NCBI GenBank assembly: GCA_043228905.1
Contig: JBHGNT010000016.1
Location: 5,456,001 to 5,520,000, forward strand
Origin: Azolla caroliniana
Lineage: Eukaryota > Polypodiophyta
Length of the DNA stretch: 64,000 nucleotides
Direction: 5' to 3'
The position numbers and the translations under genes were made by a program. Positions within the stretch are counted from its first letter, which is position 1, and each line of letters starts with the position of its first letter. Below, piece after piece: positions 1-9,372 of this stretch. Under the pieces are notes generated by a model. The model did not search any database. It had not been told where the DNA came from and worked only from the letters and a program-made list of their open reading frames with translations.

Positions 1-2
1 TT

Positions 3-1028
3 GAGCTCTATCCCACGCCAAATAGTACGAAGATTGCATATGTCGGTCGAGAACTAGGGGGTAAGGCAGCCGCTTGGTGGTGTAGGCTCCGAACTTTGGG
101 GAAATTTCCCGATACCTGGACAGATTTTGTCAAAGTTTTCAAGGGCCAATTTCTACAACCTCCCTCTCGAACCGAAGCAGCACGAGCTTTAAAGAAAGTT
201 CTCTCTAGCAGGAAGTTTTCCTCATTAGAAGACTATGTTCACCATGCTAGAACCCAAATCCAAAAATTGGGTCTAGAAGGGGACAATTAGTTGATGGCTT
301 GTTTTGTCAATGACATCCCCAATTCGGACTATCAATGGATAGTGCACGATAAGGATCCAAAATCCTTCGAAGAGGCCGTTGAAATAGTTCTTCGCTATCA
401 ACGCACTTCGAAGAAGAACCATAACAAACCCAATGAAGCGCCTGGGACTAAGCAGTCACAATTCGCTGGGAAACGCATGACACCCAACAAATTCATGGAT
501 TGTGATTGTAAGCGACAACATCCTTTTTGTGTATTTTGCAAAAAGAAGGGTCATACAAAATAACAACGTCGAAAGCTCCAACGGAAAGAGCACGACAACA
601 AAGCAAAAGTTGCAGACCATAAAGGTCATATTGCTAATGTCCTTGAGGTCTATACACATCATTTAAGTAATTGTCAATGTTCTTTCCCTCACTATGTATT
701 GGGACCCAATGATTTACTATGTGCAAATGGGTATATCAATGTATCTCCCGTACAATTTTTATTTGATTAGGGAAGCTCACACAATTTTGTGAATGATCGT
801 TTGGTTCAGATATGGGGAATCCAACCCCCCATAAGTGATCACACCTATAGGGTGAACTTGGCTGATGGAAGAGTACAATACATCAACGGGGTGATTCATT
901 CATTAGGAATTTCTATTGATACTTATATAGAAGAAGTAGACTTCCATGTAATGAATCTTTGTACCACTGATGTAATACTGGGTTATACCTGGTTTTTTAA
1001 TAAAAACTCTTCTTTATCTATTGATTAG
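3..1028 (+). pseudogene. G1 gag-protease, broken
   Basis: One reading frame runs from base 3 and carries stops at 288-290, 561-563, 768-770 and 1026-1028 without an obvious frame change. The first part has the capsid features of plant gypsy gag (a tryptophan pair around 75-80, then a PDTW stretch). A truncated zinc knuckle (CVFCKKKGH) lies near 520-550. The protease active site should be D-S/T-G, but the middle codon is now TAG (about 765-773), followed by the typical SSHNF. Loss of that codon makes the protease non-functional. Confidence 0.75.
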
Positions 1029-1189
1029 GTTCATCATTCAATTACGTTTGTACTGAACGATTGTACTCATTTTATTCAATGTGTTAAAAAACAATCTCTT
1101 TCGATTGTTTCCTCTCCATCAATATCCGAGTTGTCTTGTTCTACTTTATTTTATTGTGTACTTGATTCGGACATTCACGGTTCAATTAT

Positions 1190-2289
1190 CATATTTTGAA
1201 CAACAACAACTTGATGAAATCTTAAATGATTTTCGTGATGTTTTCACGAGTGAACTACCACATGGGTTACCTCCTAAATGTAATATAGACCATCATATCG
1301 ATATTGTACTCCTTTTCGAGTGCACCAATAAGTATACCTCCTTATCGCTTAAGTCGATCCGAAGAGGATGAGGTATCTAAGCAACTCAAGAACTATTTAT
1401 GAATGGGTTATATACGTTATAGTAAATCTCCATGGGGTGCACATGTTCTCTTGGTAAAAAAGAAAGAGGGCACATGGCGTATGTGTATTAATTACCGACG
1501 CTTGAATAAAGTGACAATCAAGAATTCATATCCATTGCCCTGGGCTAACGATCTAATTGACTGTCTCCAGGGAGCTCGGTATTTTACGAAACTTGATCTC
1601 CGTACGAGCTACCATCAAATTCGTATAAGTGAGGACGATGTTCCTAAAATGGCATTTCGTACGCGCTATGGTCATGCCTTTTGGTTTGACCAATGCTTCG
1701 GCCACATTTCAACAAGAAATGAATGACATTTTCCGAGAACAACTTGGAAAATTTGCCATTATTTTCTTGGATGATATTCTAGTTTATAGTCGTACATTAG
1801 AAGAACATGCTAAACATGTCTGCTTTGTTTTACAAACATGCTAGTTCTTCAAGAAATCAATTATTTATCTTGGACATCTCATAACTGAACGAGGAGTTGA
1901 AATTGATCCTTCTCGCATCGAGAAAATCAAACTTTGGCCCACTCTTCGGAATATTCGAGAAGTTCGATCATTCCTTGGTTTTGTCGGGTTTTTGCGAAAA
2001 TCCCTTCGTAATTACTCCCAATTGACAACGCCGTTTACTAATATTCTAAAAGGTCAAATGCGTAAGTCAACAAAACCTATTGTGTGGAATGCTACACTAG
2101 ACCTCACCTTTAAGGAACTCAAGGATCTGGTGTGCAAGGCTCCTTCACTTCTTTTACCCGATCCTTCAAAACCTTTTGAAGTTGAAACCGATGCAAGCGA
2201 TTATGCTATAAGTGTTGTCTTATATCAAGATGGTAAACCAATAGCATTTGAGAGTAAGAAACTTGATTCTGCTCAATGTTGGTATACGG
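1190..2289 (+). pseudogene. G1 reverse transcriptase and start of RNase H, broken
   Basis: The reverse transcriptase is recognisable from the motifs [45 protein letters not shown] and the catalytic FLDDILVYS. A frame change separates the first half (1403 to about 1680) from the second (about 1680-1840). Stops occur near 1370 and 1842. The start of RNase H (ETDASDYA, about 2187) follows. The frame is then cut by the solo LTR at 2290 and resumes at 3014 with the expected next residues. Confidence 0.8.
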
Positions 2290-3009
2290 TGTCGCGTTGC
2301 TACGCACGTGCGTGGAGAAGGGCGGGACCACGGGGGTCTTGGACTAAGGAGTAGAGGAGAAGGAATCAGACATGGAATGGAAGCTTTGCTCAAGAAGAAG
2401 AAGAATGAACAAGAGATTAGATCGAACAAGAGGAAGATGGAGACAAGATGATCAACAAGATGTATTAAAACGAAATGAACGATTACAAAATGGTGGCTGC
2501 ATAGGCCGCACCAAACGACTACTCGAAACCCTAACCGACGAAGATGACGATAAAGATAAAGAAAACCTAATCCTAACCCTAACGCTCGACCTATGTGGTA
2601 TACCTCGCACACTCAAAATAGGCAACCCCCACAATGGTGCCTTCCCTCTCCTTTTATAGCACAAGGAAGGAAGACCGTTTACAAAAGTGAGACTAAAATA
2701 TCCCCTTTCATTCAAAGGGGATATTTGCCTTGATTTGGGGAGGGTGAGATTGATGGCCCCTTAACTCCCACCTCCACACAAACAACTAGGTACCTATGTA
2801 CCGCATAGTACCTCTCTCTCTCTCTCGCGTGGATGTGCGCACAAGACCACATCACCTTTATACCTTAGGGATCCTATGGGGCATTTCTAGCACCATACAC
2901 TTTACCCTTATTACTATTACAAATACATTATGTACGTGTGCAACGTTGCACATCGCTCTTTGGCTCTTGTTGCTCGGGTTTCCGCTTGTGGACGAAAATC
3001 TTCACGACA
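2290..3009 (-). repeat. T0: solo LTR of the T family in G1 RNase H
   Basis: A 720-bp block begins TGTCGCG and ends CACGACA, and is flanked by the 4-bp duplication ACGG (2286-2289 and 3010-3013). Removing it and one ACGG restores continuity of the G1 RNase H frame. Its ends match the LTR tips of T1-T4 in reverse orientation. It carries telobox motifs (CCCTAA, near 2524-2533 and 2574) and a 16-bp palindrome centred on AACGTT (2937-2952). No internal region is present, so it is a solo LTR left by LTR-LTR recombination. Confidence 0.85.
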
Positions 3010-4308
3010 ACGGTTCAAGAAAAGGAATTATTTGCAGTTATACATGCGCTCAAAACATAGCGCCATTATCTTTATGGAAATCGTTTTGTGGTAACTACGG
3101 ACCACGAGTCCTTGAAATATTTTTGTGACCAACAAGACTTGAAAGGTCATAAGGCACGATGTGCTGATCTCATCCAAGACTTTGATTTTTCCATACGATA
3201 TTGTAAAGGTTCCATGAACATTGTCATTGATGCACTAAGTCGCATCCGTGAAGTTAACATGCTTAGCTTCACTAAAATAACATCAGATCTTTATGATCAC
3301 CTTTGAGGAAAGTATCCTAATGACAGTTATTTTTTGAAATATTGGGCAAGAGTTGAGTATGGAACAGACACCACCACATCCTCGAAGGAATACTTCCACA
3401 TTGCTAATGGTCCGCTCTACCGTAATAGGAAAGTCTGTGTTCCAGATTTGCCTGAGGTCAAAAAGAGAATTCTTTTTGAATGCCATGATGCACCCTCAGC
3501 AAGGCACCCTAGAACATATTGTACACTCTTTCTCATCTCCACTCAATTCTTTTCGCCTAAGATGTGCCATGACATACATAGTTATGTGACTAAATGTTAC
3601 CAATGTCAGGTTAACAAAGCCGAGCGACTTAAAGCCGCGGGACTTTTACATCCCTTGGACATTCCCAATAATATGTGGGAAAGTATATCCATGGATTTTA
3701 TTGTTAGCCTTCCTTGCACCCAAAAAGGTCATGATGCCATCTGGGTTGTGGTTGATAGACTAACGAAAACGACCAGATTTATTGCTACTAAAACCACGGT
3801 AACGGCTCCTGAATTGGCTTACCAATTCGTTGACGAGTTATTTCGTTTTTATGGGTTACCAATGGATATCGTGAGTGATCGAGATCCAAAGTTTACTAGT
3901 GACTTCTTGACGCAAGTCTTTAAGAAGTTAGAAATTGTTAGGAAACAGGTCCCTCCGGATGGGAAGTGAGAAGAACAGTGTTGATGAGCAAACTCAGCCG
4001 AGGCCGAAACCGGATGTGGAGTACCCGGCAACGGAAGACCCGGTGAGAACTGGATGTGGAGTACCCGGCTACGGAAGACCTAGTGAGAACCGGATGACGA
4101 GTACCCGGCAAGAGCCGGATGGTGAAAGCCCGGTGAGAAGTACTCACCGGATGAAGGGACATATTCGTAAATATGTTTTCTGAGAGTCCATCGGGGCTAT
4201 ATTTGTAAATAGCCAAAAAGTCATATTAGTATAAATATGACTTAGGGCAAACTTAGTGGTATTGTAGTTGTCATTCTTGTTAGTGCAAGATTTGAGTGCG
4301 TAACTGTG

Positions 4309-4376
<68 letters not shown>

Positions 4377-5485
4377 GAGGTCGTTGCCTCTGTTGTAACC
4401 GCCGCCTGTGGTGAAGGTAGCAAGCTTGAGGTCATTGCCTCGGTGCTTTACTATTGTACATTGTGATATATTGATAGTTTGTAGTCTGTGGGCTACCGTG
4501 GTTTTTCCCTAGTTTGGGTTTTCCACGTTAACATCCTGTGTACTCTTCTCTTCACTGTGTCGTGTGTTCATTACCCGTTTTCTGTGTTTGATTCTAGCCT
4601 CGGTTGTGGCCTCGGTTGTTCATCGGGAGCGTGTATTCTTGTCAGAAACTACGTTGAGCATGAGCTCCAAGGATCATCCTCAATCCGATGGACAGACAGA
4701 ACAAGTAAATCAAATTATTGAGGACATGCTTCGAGCATATGTTGGTGCAAAACCAACAAAATGGGAACATTATCTCCCAATTTTGGAGTTTGCTTATAAC
4801 AACTCCAAGCATACGTCGACGGGATATAGTCCTTTTATGTTGATGTATGGTTTTCAGCCACGAGCCCCGATTGATGTTAATATACATCATGATGAGTTGC
4901 AAAGTACGCAAAACTTTCTTTGGGATATGCAAGATATGTTGCATATTGCACGAGATAATATAAAACCAGCTCAAGATAGACCGTGTTTTTGCGCCGATCA
5001 TAATTGGCAACCTCATGTATTCAACCCTGGATAGAAGGTATTTACGTGTACCTCACAATTCTAAGAGATTGTCTAGGGGTAAGTGTGCTAAGTTAGCCCC
5101 ACGGTTTTGTGGACCTTTCCAAGTCCTCAAACGCATTGGTTCATCAGCCTATCGTTTCGCTCTTCCCGATGGCGTTGAAATTCATCCAGTTTTTCATGTA
5201 AGTCGTCTAAAAGAACTTCTAGGTTCTTGCGACAATAAAGTTACAACTGAAACTCTGGTTACTTCTGAAGAATTATCTTCTAAACCACATGTACCAGAAA
5301 GAATTCTAGATGTTAAAACAAAAAACATGCGTACTAAAATAATTCGAGAATTTAAAATTAAATGGATGGATAAATCTATCAAAGATGCCACATGGGAACG
5401 CGAAAATACTTTTAGAACTAACTTCCCTAACTTTCCGTTGCAAGAGTGTAATGTTTTAAAGAGGGGGATTATGTTACGGGCATGA
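3010..5485 (+). pseudogene. G1 RNase H, integrase and chromodomain, broken
   Basis: RNase H resumes at 3014 (TTDHESLKYF at about 3091). The integrase has an HHCC-like zinc region (CYQCQ near 3597), a first catalytic aspartate in SMDFIVSLP (about 3690) and a second in DRDPKFTSDF (about 3880). It is split by a solo LTR at 3936-4644. It resumes with HPQSDGQTEQVNQ, which holds the catalytic glutamate (about 4700). A second frame (5015-5485) gives the integrase tail (HVSRLKELL) and a chromodomain-like segment (FKIKWMDKSIKDATWE). The frame change near 5015 breaks the protein. Confidence 0.8.
3936..4644 (+). repeat. Solo LTR of the copia-B family in G1 integrase
   Basis: A 709-bp block starts TGTTAGGAAACAGGTCC, as the B1 LTRs do, and ends TTCTTGTCA. 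It is flanked by GAAAT (3931-3935) and GAAAC (4645-4649), a 5-bp duplication with one C/T change. Inside are degenerate repeats of about 40 bp around the word ACCCGGC (about 3990-4150), a conserved stretch found in all B LTRs, and a long (GA)n run at about 4312-4372. No internal sequence is present. Confidence 0.85.
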
Positions 5486-5911
5486 CATATAATATCCTGT
5501 GGTGAGAATTTACCGTAGTATTCTATACACGTGGATAAGTGTGAGGGTTAAACAAGAGTGTAAAGAAGGGAGGATTACTTTTAATCCTCGGGATTGAGAC
5601 AACGCATTAGGCCAAGTGTGAACTTGCATGGGGACCTTGGGTCTCGCTATAAATATGAGGCCTACCTACCCTCGTTTGATCATCTCTTGACTACGTCGAG
5701 ACTCTGTTTTGTGGTGGGTCAACTCTTGTTGCGAGTGCACTAGCACCAGGTATGACTCGACACCACAACGGTGGTATGGGACGCCGATCGAGGCTCGAGT
5801 CCGTCTCGATCCCTTCGCTCGGGGGTGGTCGGGTGGATCAACACCCTTCTTTCTCTCTCTCCTTCTTATTTCTTATATCGTTTATCCTTACATTAGATCA
5901 TAACTCTAACA
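5472..5911 (+). repeat. G1 3' LTR
   Basis: It begins TGTTACGGGC directly after the polypurine tract GAGGGGGATTA. A promoter-like CTATAAATAT lies at about 5647-5656. The end is placed at TAACA (5911) because LTR tips normally form short inverted repeats with TGTTA. A second TAACA at 5931-5935 is an alternative. The 5' LTR is outside the window, so its length cannot be confirmed. Confidence 0.55.
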
Positions 5912-6298
5912 ATGCATCTATAATTGCTTCTAACATTAGGGAACATACACTATACTTAATAAGTACAATGTATAGTGTTATGTAAATATTGGCAACCTAT
6001 CCTCACATGTGTGCACATTATGTCAAAAGACGTCAAGACTAACGTCTCTCTTCACAATATGTCGAAATAAGTATAATGTTCTGTAAATATTGAGGACCTA
6101 TCCTCACATATGTTATGTGTGCATAACAAATACAAGAGATTATAATCATTGGTAAAACGACATATAACCTCGTAAACGTCAATCAACCCATGGATGTTTT
6201 TCAGTTTGTAGAGGTAAAGGACCTTGCATCAGTGTTACATTTTGTAGTTCTTGCCAAATAAACCCATAGTTGGGCGTGATACGTATTAATTGTCACGT
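5912..6298. other. AT-rich spacer with a diverged tandem duplication
   Basis: No gene is seen. A segment around 5966-6020 (ATGTAAATATTGGCAACCTATCCTC) recurs with changes around 6075-6125, spaced about 100 bp apart. The right end supplies the ACGT target site (6295-6298) used by T1. Confidence 0.5.
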
Positions 6299-7079
6299 TG
6301 TCGTGAAGAAAACCGTCCATAGGCGGAATCGGCGCACCAAGGCGTGGGAACCGGTTCTTCACGCGCGCACGCTCCATGTTGTACATAGAAGCGAATTAGG
6401 GGAAATCGGCAGGAACGGGCCCTAACTCAAGTGGAGACAAAGACCGCGCGAACAGTCTTTTCGGTTGCGCGCGCGAACTGTACGAGTCGGCGGCGTAACT
6501 ACGCGGATGCGTGAAGAACGGAGCGGATCCCTGTCCAAAGGGACAGGGAATAAAGCTGACATGACGGCCTGCTCGTCGGCATATATAAGGAGCAGGAAAG
6601 AGCTGTTGCAAATATCTCGCGCAGAGAGGACGAAGTGCTGTCGGACCGTTTCTGGACGCTTCTCTCTCTGTTTCCTTCCTTCTTGAGCTCCATAGCTTCT
6701 GTGCAGGGTTCCGAGGAGGCTCGCGCTGTTTCGAGGAACGCCCGAGTGCTTCCGGCAGCACCTCCGAGCTGCTACCCCGTTTGTGCGTCGAAGCGAACAG
6801 GCATCGGCATCTGTTCGCCGGCCTGTTCGGTTGTAACCAACCTGTGCCCCATCGAGGGTTGTAGTCGTGTTAGCCATTTTTGTTAATATACATATTTAGT
6901 CGTTCGTGTCTGTCTGTGTCGGTGTCTGTTCGCGTTCTCCGTGCTGAAGGGCCGTGTCCCTGTGTATCCCCGGTCCTGCGTAGCCGGTTCTCCCTCTTTC
7001 TCCTCCCTCGCTTGCTCTTTGGTTCGAGACCCCCGCGGTCCCGCCTCATCTCCACACGCACTTGCAAAATATCTCGACA
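6299..7079 (+). repeat. T1 5' LTR
   Basis: Starts TGTCGTGAAGA and ends TCTCGACA (inverted tips TGTCG/CGACA). A likely TATA box, ATATATAAGG, lies at 6581-6590. About 35-50 bp upstream is a perfect 9-bp hairpin (CCCTGTCC / GGACAGGG arms, about 6530-6551). The sequence is identical to the 3' LTR except for one base. Confidence 0.93.
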
Positions 7080-7083
7080 TCTT

Positions 7084-7100
7084 TGGTGAACCCGACGTGA
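7084..7100 (+). promoter_or_regulatory. T1 primer-binding site
   Basis: TGGTGAACCCGACGTGA begins 5 bp after the LTR with the TGG expected opposite a tRNA CCA end. The same site is kept in T2 (minus strand, 17142-17158) and, with one change, in T3 (17862-17878). I could not assign the tRNA species. Confidence 0.7.
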
Positions 7101-7123
7101 AAGAGGCGGCAGAAGAGCAGAAG

Positions 7124-9250
7124 ATGAGGGGGTCGGATCTCGCAGAGGCCATGGCTTCGGCCGTGGATCGGATTGTAAACGCGCGCGAGATCACCGGTGC
7201 CCTCGACAGAGCTATTGAGGCGGTCGTCGGCACGATCGGCCGGTTCGACGGGAAGGATGCCACGAAGTATTTGGCGTCCTACGGTGCAGAGATGCTGATG
7301 CGGGACATTCCGGAAGAAAGGCGTCTTGCCGGATTTCCCCGAGTGGCGATGCCGAGCATCCATGCGGAGGTGCTCGAGGTGCGGACAGAGAGCCGTACCT
7401 GGGAGGAGTTCGAAGGTCGGCTCCTAGAGAAATCTGGGCTGGACGACGCGCTCCGGCTTTCGAAGCGAAGGTTCATGGAATGGGTGGAGTCCCCGGGGAA
7501 GGGAAGAAACGCGTCGGCGCTCCTCCGGGAGTTCGAGGAAAACTTTGCGCGCCTTTCGGCGCTCGACCGAACCATCCTGGACACGAGCCGGGTCTTGCTG
7601 TTTGTCAAGTCGGTCGACGAGCGGGATCGGGAGCAAGTGGGCCTCTTGCTGGAAACCGAAGACGGGCTCACTACCGACTGGGCGGCTGTCAGGAAGGTCT
7701 GTGGCCGTTTCGACAAACGGCGAGAATGGGCGGATAACGGGGCGACCGGGTCGGGCTCGGTCGCAGCAAGGAAGCCTGAACCAGCGCCACAGGTGCGCAA
7801 GGAAGAGACCCAGGGGTGGTTGGAAACCGGTTCGGCTTCGACCGGCGTAGTCAGAGGCTCAACCGGAGGAGCGGCGCTGGAGGAATTGACGAAGGCGATA
7901 AAGGACCTCCAAATCGCGCAGGCCCGAAGGGAAGGAGGCGAACCGGCTCGTGACCGACGGCCGGCGGCAGGAAACAGGTGCATGTGGTGCGATGAAGTCG
8001 GCCACATTCGGAAGGACTGCGGCGACTTCGCGGAGGCGCTGAGGAACAGGGTGGTGTACCTGTGGGAAGGACGGGTGCATGCCAGCGACACCCGAAGGGC
8101 CCTGAGCCGAAACGACGGAAAAGGTGGTATGAAAAGGTTGATGGAAGAGGCGGCGGCCCGACACGCGGAAACCGTCCACTACTCGGCGTCGGCCGGCATT
8201 CGAGTCGGGGGTTGCGAGGCCCGAAGGGAAAGCAAAGCCGGATTCTGGCCGACGATGCTGGAAGGCCTTGCCGGTGCAAGGCTTAAAGGGGAGGAATCGG
8301 ACCGTGCGGAGAAACGGGTACGGGAGATGACCGGGTGGAGCGACCCGGTCGAGGAAAGGACGGGCTTCGTGGAAGCCGCTTGCCAAAACTACGAGGCTCT
8401 GGTAGAAGAGAAGCGGGTGGGGAGACCCGGGACGACCGGGCCCTCACAACGATACGAGACCCGGTCCGGGCCACGACGGGACGAAGCCGGCGGGGCCGGT
8501 ACGCAAGATAAACCCCAGAAGGGCGGGTACCGTCTGGGGACGGAGATAGAAAGGACCACGGACTTACGAAAGGTCCTGGAGGAACGGATCCTCGACAGCA
8601 AGGTGGAGCTGTCGTTACGAGAGGTGCTGGGAATCGCCAAGAAGGAGTTCCACGACTCCATCGTGGACCTGGTGAAACGGAAGAGGCTGTCGACGGAGAC
8701 AGAACCGGAAAGACCGGTGGAAGTGCGGACGACGCACCTAGACGACATGGCGCTGGGAGACGAGTGGGCGGAAAGCCACTATTCGAGACCACACTGGGCC
8801 CGAGCGACCACGGAAACCCCGGTGAGGATCGGCGATGTCCAGGAACCGGTGATAGCTTTGGTGGACCACGGATCGGAGATCAATTTGATGTCCATGGACT
8901 TCTATAAGAAGGGCAAATGGCCGATCAACACCAAGCACGGGTGGAAAATAAGGGCAGCAACGCGCGCCACCGAGGAACTGCACGGGGCCTGTCCGAATGT
9001 GCGAGTCAAGATCGGCGACGTCGAGATTGACCAGCACTTCTTCGTGCAGGAGACGTCTTCGCATCCAGTCATTCTGGGAGAGCCGTACATCACGGCGGCG
9101 CGAATGGAGACCAAAGTGCTGGACAATGGTTCGGCCTACGCAAGGGTCAAAAGCCAAGACGGGCGCCATTCGGTCCAGTTTCTGACGGTACGGCCGAACC
9201 ACGAACGTAACCGCGATTCCCTCGGTTCCGAAAACCGAGAGGATTTTTAG
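7124..9250 (+). CDS. T1 gag-protease polyprotein
   Basis: The frame is open from inside the LTR, but the first ATG in the internal region is 7124 (MRGSDLAEAM), giving about 708 residues. T2's broken gag starts at the same place. An alpha-helical capsid region (roughly residues 20-205, with GRFDGKDATKYL) is shared with T3. A CCHC zinc knuckle (CMWCDEVGHIRKDC) is at residues 286-299. The C-terminal third is an aspartic-protease domain with ALVDHGSEINLMS (catalytic Asp 581) and a later HPVILGEPYI hydrophobic motif. The usual D-T/S-G is D-H-G here, and T2 has the same. There is no frameshift or stop. It should form the particle and cut the polyproteins. Confidence 0.9.
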   Translation: MRGSDLAEAMASAVDRIVNAREITGALDRAIEAVVGTIGRFDGKDATKYLASYGAEMLMRDIPEERRLAGFPRVAMPSIHAEVLEVRTESRTWEEFEGRLLEKSGLDDALRLSKRRFMEWVESPGKGRNASALLREFEENFARLSALDRTILDTSRVLLFVKSVDERDREQVGLLLETEDGLTTDWAAVRKVCGRFDKRREWADNGATGSGSVAARKPEPAPQVRKEETQGWLETGSASTGVVRGSTGGAALEELTKAIKDLQIAQARREGGEPARDRRPAAGNRCMWCDEVGHIRKDCGDFAEALRNRVVYLWEGRVHASDTRRALSRNDGKGGMKRLMEEAAARHAETVHYSASAGIRVGGCEARRESKAGFWPTMLEGLAGARLKGEESDRAEKRVREMTGWSDPVEERTGFVEAACQNYEALVEEKRVGRPGTTGPSQRYETRSGPRRDEAGGAGTQDKPQKGGYRLGTEIERTTDLRKVLEERILDSKVELSLREVLGIAKKEFHDSIVDLVKRKRLSTETEPERPVEVRTTHLDDMALGDEWAESHYSRPHWARATTETPVRIGDVQEPVIALVDHGSEINLMSMDFYKKGKWPINTKHGWKIRAATRATEELHGACPNVRVKIGDVEIDQHFFVQETSSHPVILGEPYITAARMETKVLDNGSAYARVKSQDGRHSVQFLTVRPNHERNRDSLGSENREDF

Positions 9251-9372
9251 AGAGGACTGCCAAGGCGTGGGGCCGCGACAGTCCGGATGCTCCGGGAAAA
9301 CCCCACATCTGTACGATAAAACCGTGTACAATAGGTAGGAAATTTTGCTTCTCCGACAGCGGAGCATGTACG
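9251..9372 (+). promoter_or_regulatory. Inter-ORF region between gag-protease and pol, structured
   Basis: This 122-bp gap separates two frames in different phases. It can fold: GTGGGG (9267-9272) pairs with CCCCAC (9301-9306), and CTCCG-ACAG-CGGAG (9351-9364) is a perfect small hairpin just before the pol ATG. The pyrimidine-rich tract ending in CAG at 9359 also resembles a splice acceptor. T2 keeps much of this region in reverse (about 14880-15020), including the pol ATG, although its AG is changed. How pol is translated (splicing, reinitiation or internal entry) is not shown by sequence. Confidence 0.5.

Larger units (their letters stand above)
1..5911 (+). mobile_element. G1: 3' portion of a decayed Ty3/gypsy chromovirus
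   Basis: The window opens inside gag. In order follow gag, protease, reverse transcriptase, RNase H, integrase, a chromodomain-like C-terminus, a polypurine tract (5461-5471) and a 3' LTR. The 5' LTR lies outside the window. The coding region has many in-frame stops and is split by two later insertions, solo LTRs at 2290-3009 and 3936-4644, each with a target-site duplication. Domain order and the C-terminal chromodomain identify a Ty3/gypsy chromovirus. The element is inactive. The LTR end is uncertain: TAACA tips occur at 5911 and 5935. Confidence 0.85.

Noticed and set aside
4312-4372. (GA)n tracts (also near 22200 and 40415) as regulatory GAGA sites
   Set aside because: They are microsatellites inside LTRs with variable length; nothing in the sequence shows a regulatory role.
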